Source: Spirochaetota bacterium
GTDB lineage: Bacteria > Spirochaetota > B62-G9
Assembly: GCA_026990615.1 (NCBI GenBank)
Contig: JALXDB010000213.1
Location: forward strand, 1-13,455
Length of the DNA: 13,455 nucleotides
Reading direction: 5' to 3'
How positions within the stretch are numbered: position 1 is the first letter of the stretch; each line of letters starts with the position of its first letter. Shown piece after piece: positions 8,778-13,455 of this stretch. The position numbers and the translations under genes are program-made. The notes below the pieces were generated by a model. The model saw only the letters and a program-made list of their open reading frames with translations. It was not told where the DNA came from and did no database searches.

Positions 8778-9575
8778 CTACCAGCAGGGATTTGAAATTG
8801 TTATCACTTTAAGCCATGGGCCGTCCGGTACATCCTTAAAGTCTACAAACTGCCAGTCCGTGTAATCGTTATCCTTCATCCCAAGGTATTTAAAACAGGC
8901 AGGGGAAATATCAAGTCCCACTCCTCCGTTTCTCCTGTTTTTTGGTCTGCTTTTACCAAAGACGTACCCGGCATCATCAGTTTCAAATGGTCCTACATCC
9001 TCCCACTGGGCGTAACAAACCTTGCCTTTGTATATAATTTTTATCCACCGGTTTTTGCAATAAGAGACGAACTCTCCATTACTCTGCCTGTCTATTTCTT
9101 TTTTCCACGGAATTATCTTTTCAATATTCTTTTTATGACCGTTTCTTGTAATATCATTGTAGGGTAGGGCACAGTAAAAGGGATTCTCTTTTGGGATAAA
9201 ACCTGCAGGGAAATAACCGTTTCTTCTGTCTGGATAGTCGATTCCTCCGTATGCTTTTACCCAGTCTGAGGTCCATGCACTTGAACCATTATCGATAACC
9301 CCGGATTTACTGGAATCTTTTTCTCCTATATAGAAATATGTTGTTTTAATATGTTTGTGCAGAAAATACCTATTCTTCTGGGCCTCTTCTTTTTGAATCT
9401 CGGGTTGTTCTATTTTATCAGGAGATTTTTTAACTCTATTCGGGGATTCAAGTTTTTCTATCTGAACGGAAGTTTTGCAACCTGTAAGAAACATCAAATA
9501 GGCAGCAACGATAGCCGGTAGATATCTTAATTTTGAATTATTTCTAGCCTTTTTTCGATGGTCTTTTAAAGACAT
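8778..9575 (-). CDS. Lipoprotein with RlpA-like (double-psi beta-barrel) domain
   Basis: The protein has 265 residues. A basic N-terminus (1-17) and a hydrophobic stretch lead to the lipobox L30-T31-G32-C33, so it should be lipidated at Cys33. Lys follows the cysteine, with no Asp retention signal, which suggests the outer membrane if the host is didermal. Residues 34-70 are a Lys/Glu/Pro-rich linker. The globular part contains WEDVGPF (191-197) and GLDISPACFKYLG (220-232), the D-x-G-P-F plus D-[IL]-S pattern of RlpA/3D-type double-psi barrels, where the Asp (here D222) is often catalytic or sugar-binding. Five further cysteines (135, 173, 187, 227, 264) could form disulfides. A cell-wall role is inferred. 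The ribosome binding site is weak (AGGGC). It is convergent with the ATPase operon and downstream of rpmB on the same strand. Confidence 0.7.
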   Translation of the reverse strand: MSLKDHRKKARNNSKLRYLPAIVAAYLMFLTGCKTSVQIEKLESPNRVKKSPDKIEQPEIQKEEAQKNRYFLHKHIKTTYFYIGEKDSSKSGVIDNGSSAWTSDWVKAYGGIDYPDRRNGYFPAGFIPKENPFYCALPYNDITRNGHKKNIEKIIPWKKEIDRQSNGEFVSYCKNRWIKIIYKGKVCYAQWEDVGPFETDDAGYVFGKSRPKNRRNGGVGLDISPACFKYLGMKDNDYTDWQFVDFKDVPDGPWLKVITISNPCW

Positions 9576-9658
9576 TTTTGCCCTGTAGATTTAACCGTTT
9601 AATATTATGACTGTTATTGATTAACTGGATATTATGGGATAGCTTTTTAAATGAGCAG

Positions 9659-9889
9659 CTAAGTTACAAGGGTAACTTTGCCGCTTTTAAGACAGGTTGT
9701 ACATACCTTGATAGTCTTAACTTTACCGTCAACAATTACTCTTTTTTTAATTAAATTGGGAGAAAATCTTCTCTTTGTTATCCCCGTAACCTTTATGCCC
9801 GCTCCCTTCTTCCGTTTTGCCAGACCTCTTGTTGCGTAAGACCTGCCCGCAACACTCCCTTTTCCACAGATTTCGCAAACACGAGCCAT
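9659..9889 (-). CDS. rpmB: Large ribosomal subunit protein bL28, zinc-binding type
   Basis: The N-terminus MARVCEICGKGSVAGRSYA and the pattern KRRFSPNLIKKRV identify bL28, an rRNA-binding component of the large ribosomal subunit. Cys5, Cys8, Cys63 and Cys66 form two CxxC pairs, so this is the zinc-binding (C+) version. The stretch at about 20-38 (RGLAKRKKGAGIKVTGITK) is longer and more basic than the short SHANNKTK loop of common bL28 proteins, giving 76 residues in all. GGAGT lies 7-12 bases upstream (9897-9901), and a good promoter lies upstream of that. The gene stands alone, without the usual rpmG partner. Confidence 0.95.
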   Translation of the reverse strand: MARVCEICGKGSVAGRSYATRGLAKRKKGAGIKVTGITKRRFSPNLIKKRVIVDGKVKTIKVCTTCLKSGKVTLVT

Positions 9890-9917
9890 CTTTTCAACTC
9901 CAAGAAATTTTTAGACC

Positions 9918-9946
9918 AATATATAAAATGCTCCTGCATAGGTCAA
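9918..9946 (-). promoter_or_regulatory. Sigma70-type promoter of rpmB
   Basis: Read on the minus strand, TTGACC (9946-9941) is followed after exactly 17 bases by TATATT (9923-9918). Each box matches the consensus at five of six positions, and the spacing is optimal. Transcription would start near 9911, giving a leader of about 21 bases containing the rpmB ribosome binding site. Confidence 0.7.
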
Positions 9947-9959
9947 GTTAATTCTTGAC
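9942..9959. repeat. Inverted repeat between rpmB and the 93-residue gene
   Basis: GTCAAG (9942-9947) and CTTGAC (9954-9959) are perfect inverted arms around TTAATT. The left arm includes most of the rpmB -35 box. The right arm contains TTGAC pointing towards the divergent gene at 10012, although no good -10 follows at the right distance on the plus strand. It is either a pair of back-to-back -35 elements or an operator for a dimeric regulator. Confidence 0.45.
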
Positions 9960-10011
9960 TATGGATTTTTATTAAATTAGCTTTTTAAAAATAAAAAATT
10001 GGATTTAACTT

Positions 10012-10293
10012 ATGGAAGTTCAATTATCACCTGCCGAAGTCGAAGTGATTAAAATATGGGCAGAAAGTAGCATCCACGGCGGTCACTGGGGCGACAATGA
10101 TCTTGTTGTACCTGAGGAAGACATAATACTTTCCAAACTTAAAAATATCAAAAACGGAAAAGTTGACATATCTCCAAATGAGGCGAGGATTATTCTTACC
10201 TGGAGCAGTACTTCTCTTGGGATTCACACATATGAGGAGGAACAGGTAATAAAAAAATTATCAAGAATTGCAGAGGATCTATACAATATTTAG
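10012..10293 (+). CDS. Small protein of unknown function with internal duplication
   Basis: I do not recognise a named family for this 93-residue protein. Its two halves resemble each other. Residues 3-46 begin VQLSPAEVEVIKIWAESS and end with PEEDIILSKLKNI. Residues 51-86 begin VDISPNEARIILTWSSTS and end with YEEEQVIKKLSRI. Each half looks like helix, loop, helix with a conserved S-P-x-E, Trp and E-E-x-x-[IV]. The first half has an extra HGGHWG segment (22-27) that could bind a metal or ligand; the second keeps only a single His. No signal peptide or membrane segment is seen, so it is probably cytoplasmic. The upstream ribosome binding site is weak (TTGGA at 9999-10003). It is transcribed away from rpmB. 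The even, protein-like composition and internal repeat argue that it is real. Confidence 0.75.
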   Translation: MEVQLSPAEVEVIKIWAESSIHGGHWGDNDLVVPEEDIILSKLKNIKNGKVDISPNEARIILTWSSTSLGIHTYEEEQVIKKLSRIAEDLYNI

Positions 10294-10480
10294 ATTAGCG
10301 GTGTAAAACGAACAAATAAAATGTTTGGTTTGATTTACTGAAAACTTATACCTGTTTGTAGGTTATCAAATTAATCAATTGGTGGTTGAGCTTATAAACA
10401 TGTAGATCTATATTGGACTTACTTATCAAAAGATATGTATGAGTAAAACATTTATTTATTACCTGAATATTTAGAGAATA

Positions 10481-10506
10481 GAGCCTCAAACCTGTATAAG
10501 AGGCTC
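10481..10506. other. Seven-base-pair hairpin upstream of the YbjN-like gene
   Basis: GAGCCTC (10481-10487) and GAGGCTC (10500-10506) form a perfect GC-rich stem with a 12-base loop. The downstream sequence GATAAATGTTTAATT lacks a T-run, so it is a poor intrinsic terminator. It sits 40 bases before the next start codon and could be a leader structure or a protein-binding site. The rest of the 253-base gap (10294-10546) shows no gene on either strand. Confidence 0.4.
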
Positions 10507-10546
10507 GATAAATGTTTAATTAATTATCAATTACCGGGAATGTGTA

Positions 10547-10960
10547 ATGAAAGAACTCATAGAAAGAGTAGAGGCAATATTTGGAGAACTAGGCTACGAT
10601 ATCTTTGACAAAGAGGAGCATGACACTGTTTATCAGGCATCATTTGGAAAGGATGACGAAATATTCGGAACCTTTTTTATAGAGGATGACAATAATTTTC
10701 TTGAGTTAGCAAATACCTACACCTTCGATGCCGATGAGGAAGAATTTTTGAAGGAACATCTCGAAGATATGATGAACATATGTTACGAGTATGGAAATTA
10801 CTTTAATATCGTAAAAGAGGAGGATGAAATAGATTTTTCTGTTTTTTCAAAGGTGTACTATTCAGGTTTAAATCTTGAGTCTCTGGAAGATACCCTGGAC
10901 GATTTTATAAATTGCAACAGGGAACTTATATCTATTCTGGACTTAGAAGAGGATGAATGA
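10547..10960 (+). CDS. Acidic protein, possibly YbjN-like fold
   Basis: This protein has 137 residues and is very acidic, especially at the C-terminus (DLEEDE). The layout is an N-terminal helix (KELIERVEAIFGELGYD), an antiparallel sheet (about 27-60, with FGTFFIEDDNNFLELANTY), a helix (about 64-80), another strand pair near 85-105 and a long C-terminal helix (LESLEDTLDDFINCNRELI). That alpha-beta-alpha order and the closing helix resemble the YbjN / type III secretion chaperone-like fold, often linked to signal transduction or protein binding, but no diagnostic motif is available and the match is tentative. It is probably cytoplasmic. GGGA at 10536-10539 supports the start. It lies upstream of a degenerate hybrid kinase and may be a binding partner, which is inference only. 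Confidence 0.7.
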   Translation: MKELIERVEAIFGELGYDIFDKEEHDTVYQASFGKDDEIFGTFFIEDDNNFLELANTYTFDADEEEFLKEHLEDMMNICYEYGNYFNIVKEEDEIDFSVFSKVYYSGLNLESLEDTLDDFINCNRELISILDLEEDE

Positions 10961-10968
10961 GGATGAAT
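10949..10968 (+). repeat. Tandem ten-base repeat across the stop codon
   Basis: GAGGATGAAT occurs twice in direct succession (10949-10958 and 10959-10968), covering the last codons and stop of the acidic protein gene. It probably arose by slippage. Without the second copy the reading frame would continue differently after the first GAAT. Confidence 0.6.
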
Positions 10969-10980
10969 AGAAGTTTATGT

Positions 10981-11002
10981 TTTCTATCCAGGAAATTAGA
11001 AA
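10981..11002. other. Weak A+T-rich inverted repeat after the YbjN-like gene
   Basis: TTTCTA (10981-10986) and TAGAAA (10997-11002) are inverted arms around ten bases. A TTTT run follows at 11012-11015, but the distance is too long and the stem too weak for a convincing terminator. The rest of the 98-base gap up to 11058 shows no clear promoter or ribosome binding site. Confidence 0.2.
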
Positions 11003-11058
11003 GCAGAATAGTTTTATAAATATTTGAAAAATAAAAATTAAGCAGTTAGAATATAGTT

Positions 11059-12612
11059 ATGGAAAAGAGAATTGTTTTATTTTCTGATATTATTCAGGGC
11101 GAGTATAGAAATACCTTGCTTGAAATTGCCAATACCTTTGGTTATGGAGTGCAACAGATATCATCTGAAGATGAGTTTTTATCATCTCTAAAAAACATTC
11201 CTTATACAGCACTTATACTTGATTTTAAAAAGTTTGAGACATTTAACGGGGCTACGGATTATAAAGATGTCACCGCAGGTCATCCTGTTTTTCTGGTTGC
11301 AGAGAGTACAGAATCCGAGATTAACATTGACAGGGGAAGTTACGATGGATTTATTCTGTCGGGTGTTAGCAGAAGTATATTTGAAAAAGAAATTATCTCG
11401 GTTTTTAAGTACATTGTAATTCAGTCAAGGCTTAAAAGTGCATCAAAGATTATTGACCCGGAGTTCTTGAGGAAACTTTTGGGAGATACAGCCCACGCAA
11501 TTAACAATATATTGACTGGCATTCAGGGATATGCCGAGTTAGCAGCCCTTAATCCAGGGGATGAGCAGCTGATAAAAGATTCGTTTAAGGTCATTCTTGA
11601 TTCATCTTACAGAATAAGAAATGAAATCAAGAATCTCAGGGCTTTTGTAAGGATCGAAAATCCTATTTTAGAGCGTATACCTCTTTCCGATATACTGTTA
11701 CAGTCAATCGATTTTATAAAACCTCAGTGCAGGCTGAAAAACTGTGAAATAAAGTTTAATTTTGAAAGAGATTATATCATTGAAGGTGATAAGGATCAGC
11801 TTGTTCAGGTTTTCTTTAATGTTTTTCACGATTTAGTTGAAAACTCACCAGAAGGCTCGAATATTGAAATTGGTATGGTGGAAAGGGGAAGCAAGGTTAT
11901 CCTGAATCTTAATTGCAAAGACTACAGAATAGAGGAGGATGAATATCAGTCGATTAAAAGGATTCTCTCACTTAACGAACCTGTTTTAAAGATGGATAGT
12001 GAAGAGGGTGAAATAGAAAATAAAAATGTCTTATCCATGTGCGGCCGGATAATGTTCAATCACAGAGGATCAATTAACCTTATAAATGTTCGAGATGAGT
12101 ATGTATACGAGATTGAACTACCGTTTATTAAGGTTGTAGAACCCGCTAAAAAGGAGGAAGAGGGGACAAAAAGAGCTACTGAAGAACTGCCGGAGGGAGC
12201 TTTTACAGGTGAAAGTATATACAACAATCTCGAAAGCCTCGACATGGATATACTGGTAGTTGATGATGAAGAGTTCATAAGAAATACCCTTTACTACTTC
12301 TTTGAACAGAGAGGATGCAGGGTTACCCTTGCCGAGGATGGGAAGTATGGTCTTGAAATGGCCAAAGAAAAACCTTATGATATCATCTTTATGGATTATC
12401 TGATGCCAAAAATGGGAGGAATAGAGTCTGCAAAGGAAATACTGAGAGAGCGAGGCGATGCCAGGATAGTGTTTATTACGGGTAAAGACACTGCAAATGA
12501 AGAAGATATATTAAATGCAGGTGTATATGCTGTAATTAAAAAGCCATTCGAAATTGAAGAAATCTACTCCATAGCAAAAAAGATAGCAATGGAAAAGGGA
12601 TTGGGAGGATAG
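11059..12612 (+). CDS. Hybrid histidine-kinase-like protein, probable pseudokinase with C-terminal receiver
   Basis: This 517-residue soluble protein has three parts. Residues 1-120 resemble a receiver with Asp55 in LILDFKK, but the usual Thr and Lys switch residues are not evident. Residues about 132-200 are a dimerisation/phosphoacceptor segment with His146 in HAINNILTGIQGYAEL, the H-x-x-N-N type of H-box. Residues about 205-355 follow the ATPase-domain layout, but the N-box reads NVFHDLVEN with Asp258 in place of the Mg-binding Asn, the DxGxG box is replaced by KDYRIEEDE, and the GxGLGL box by ENKNVL. ATP binding is therefore unlikely. After an acidic linker (360-395), residues 397-517 are an apparently intact receiver: D402, D403, phospho-acceptor D446 in FMDYLMPKMGG, T474 and K495. 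No membrane segment or output domain is seen. No clear ribosome binding site precedes the start. Confidence 0.85.
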   Translation: MEKRIVLFSDIIQGEYRNTLLEIANTFGYGVQQISSEDEFLSSLKNIPYTALILDFKKFETFNGATDYKDVTAGHPVFLVAESTESEINIDRGSYDGFILSGVSRSIFEKEIISVFKYIVIQSRLKSASKIIDPEFLRKLLGDTAHAINNILTGIQGYAELAALNPGDEQLIKDSFKVILDSSYRIRNEIKNLRAFVRIENPILERIPLSDILLQSIDFIKPQCRLKNCEIKFNFERDYIIEGDKDQLVQVFFNVFHDLVENSPEGSNIEIGMVERGSKVILNLNCKDYRIEEDEYQSIKRILSLNEPVLKMDSEEGEIENKNVLSMCGRIMFNHRGSINLINVRDEYVYEIELPFIKVVEPAKKEEEGTKRATEELPEGAFTGESIYNNLESLDMDILVVDDEEFIRNTLYYFFEQRGCRVTLAEDGKYGLEMAKEKPYDIIFMDYLMPKMGGIESAKEILRERGDARIVFITGKDTANEEDILNAGVYAVIKKPFEIEEIYSIAKKIAMEKGLGG

Positions 12613-12647
12613 CCTAAAAGCAAAACTGATTTTAGAAACTGGGAAAA

Positions 12648-12680
12648 TCGTTCACAATCTTTTATCGTTCATAATCTCTA
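12648..12680. repeat. Two imperfect direct repeats upstream of the hydrolase gene
   Basis: Two adjacent copies occur: TCGTTCACAATCTTTTA (12648-12664) and TCGTTCATAATCTCTA (12665-12680). They differ at two substituted positions and one length change. They lie in the 88-base gap before the hydrolase start and could be binding sites or simple slippage. A CATAAT at 12670-12675 resembles a -10 box, but no -35 box is correctly spaced. Confidence 0.45.
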
Positions 12681-12688
12681 TGAGAAGC

Positions 12689-12694
12689 GGGAGG
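12689..12694 (+). promoter_or_regulatory. Ribosome binding site fixing the hydrolase start
   Basis: GGGAGG lies six bases before the ATG at 12701. The alternative in-frame ATG at 12680 has no such site in front of it and would place this motif inside the coding region. Confidence 0.7.
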
Positions 12695-12700
12695 TCGATT

Positions 12701-13327
12701 ATGGATGATATTCTTGGAAATATAAGATATATAGGACACGCTACATTCAAAATTAGTGGAAGCAAGGTGGTATATACGGATCCTTACCAGATCAAAAAAC
12801 CCGATAAAGCAGATATTATACTGGTTTCGCACAGCCATTTTGACCACTGCTCTATTGATGATATTAAAAAATTAACAGGTGAAAATACTACTGTGGTATG
12901 CAATAAGGACTGCGTTGATAAAATTGATGATTTAGTTCCCCATGTAATTGGTCTTGAGCCCTATCAGGAGGCAAATGTTACGGGAGTGAACATCAGGGCT
13001 GTACCAGCCTATAATCTGAATAAAGATTTTCATCCAAAATCCAACAGGTGGAATGGGTACATCTTTACATTGGACGGTGTATCGTACTATCATCCCGGTG
13101 ATACCGATTTTATACCGGAGATGAAAGAGATAAGTGTCGACGTTGTTTTTCTTCCGGTGGGTGGAACTTACACCATGAACTGGGAAGAGGCCGCTCGGGC
13201 TGCTAAAGTGATAAAGCATAGATATGCAATCCCCATGCATTATGGTTCTGTAGTTGGCAGTATTGCCGATGCTGAGAAGTTTAAAGAAGCCGTGGGCGAA
13301 TCTGCTGTTATCCTTTCGCAAGATTAA
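12701..13327 (+). CDS. Metal-dependent hydrolase, metallo-beta-lactamase fold (UlaG/UPF0173-like)
   Basis: Counting from the ATG at 12701, the protein has 208 residues. It has the family N-terminus IRYIGHATFKI (His13), the metal-binding HSHFDH (H44, H46, D48, H49), HPGDTDF (H131, D134) and PMHYGS (H180), the expected zinc or manganese ligand set of the UlaG/RomA/UPF0173 branch. It should be cytoplasmic, as there is no signal peptide. Members include lactonases (UlaG) and N-acyl-phosphatidylethanolamine phospholipase D relatives, but most small ones have no known substrate, and none can be assigned here. The start at 12701 is preferred over 12680 because GGGAGG at 12689-12694 is well placed for it. 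It follows the kinase-like gene by 88 bases and probably has its own promoter. Confidence 0.9.
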   Translation: MDDILGNIRYIGHATFKISGSKVVYTDPYQIKKPDKADIILVSHSHFDHCSIDDIKKLTGENTTVVCNKDCVDKIDDLVPHVIGLEPYQEANVTGVNIRAVPAYNLNKDFHPKSNRWNGYIFTLDGVSYYHPGDTDFIPEMKEISVDVVFLPVGGTYTMNWEEAARAAKVIKHRYAIPMHYGSVVGSIADAEKFKEAVGESAVILSQD

Positions 13328-13370
13328 CCTGAACTTACTTTTTAGTCTCAATAACTTTCCATGTAGGGAA

Positions 13371-13394
13371 TTTATACCCTATTTTCGGTATAAA
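13371..13394. repeat. Eight-base-pair inverted repeat at the window end
   Basis: TTTATACC (13371-13378) and GGTATAAA (13387-13394) are perfect inverted arms around CTATTTTC. The same stretch allows an alternative stem, TAGGG (13364-13368) with CCCTA (13377-13381), followed by TTTT. Either could end transcription of the hydrolase gene, but both stems are weak. The remaining 13328-13455 shows no supported gene. Confidence 0.3.
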
Positions 13395-13455
13395 AATCCT
13401 CATAATTCTGGTAAAATTACTACATCCAAAATAAGATTAATATGTATGGATTGTA

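Noticed and set aside
10305..10330. AAACGAACA and TGTTTGGTTT as a hairpin after the 93-residue gene
   Set aside because: The arms match only with mismatches and a bulge and lack GC content, so it is not distinguishable from chance in A+T-rich DNA.
11015..11020. TATAAA as a -10 box for the hybrid kinase-like gene
   Set aside because: No -35-like hexamer occurs at 16-18 bases upstream, and such strings are common in this intergenic DNA.
11219..11419. 66-residue plus-strand frame inside the hybrid kinase-like gene
   Set aside because: It lies wholly inside the receiver-like region of the real gene in another frame and has no supporting signal.
12614..12635. CTAAAA/TTTTAG inverted repeat just after the kinase-like gene as a terminator
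   Set aside because: The stem is six A+T-rich pairs with one GC pair and there is no T-run after it; too weak to call.
12932..13351. 139-residue minus-strand open frame opposite the hydrolase
   Set aside because: The plus-strand frame carries all metal-binding motifs; this frame has none and is an antisense shadow.
13335..13403. 22-codon minus-strand frame at the window end (MRIFIPKIGYKFPTW...)
   Set aside because: The composition looks somewhat protein-like, but the frame is closed by a TAA 36 bases upstream of its ATG, has no ribosome binding site and is too short to support.
1..13455. CRISPR array, tRNA, rRNA, insertion sequence or phage genes
   Set aside because: No regularly spaced repeats, cloverleaf-like or rRNA-like stretches, transposase motifs or terminal inverted repeats were seen on either strand by eye.

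Overview
This window comes from a bacterial chromosome, visibly A+T-rich. The bacterial assignment rests on ribosomal protein L28 (rpmB, a bacteria-specific gene), a lipobox lipoprotein, a hybrid histidine-kinase-like protein, Shine-Dalgarno sequences of the GGAGG type and a good sigma70-type promoter. The species cannot be named. An outer-membrane-type lipoprotein and a Na+-type V-ATPase would fit an anaerobic or fermentative didermal lineage, but that is inference.

Bases 1-8733 hold one complete, tightly packed plus-strand operon for a V/A-type ATPase in the order H-I-K-E-C-F-A-B-D, the classic archaeal/Thermus/Enterococcus order. A -10-like TATAAT sits 24 bases before the first gene, so the operon probably begins here. 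Spacing changes along it. H, I and K have leaders of 47 and 91 bases between them. E/C and C/F overlap, and F/A, A/B and B/D are separated by 0-5 bases. Every subunit is of normal length with its key residues present. The proteolipid K carries the full residue set of the Enterococcus hirae Na+ site, so the enzyme is predicted to move Na+.

Bases 8778-9889 are on the minus strand: a lipoprotein with a double-psi beta-barrel-like domain, and rpmB with its own promoter. The first converges on the ATPase operon.

Bases 10012-13327 return to the plus strand with four separately spaced genes: a 93-residue protein built from an internal duplication, an acidic YbjN-like protein, a hybrid histidine-kinase-like protein whose ATP-binding domain and N-terminal receiver look inactive while its C-terminal receiver looks intact, and a metal-dependent hydrolase of the metallo-beta-lactamase fold (UlaG/UPF0173 type). 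Leaders of 68-253 bases separate them and contain small inverted or direct repeats. No gene was found in any of these gaps or in the last 128 bases. No canonical intrinsic terminator (GC-rich hairpin plus T-run) is visible anywhere in the window.

Most of the window is well-understood biology. The points most worth a second look are the Na+ signature of K, the likely pseudokinase scaffold at 11059-12612, the duplicated 93-residue protein, and the structured I-K intergenic leader.
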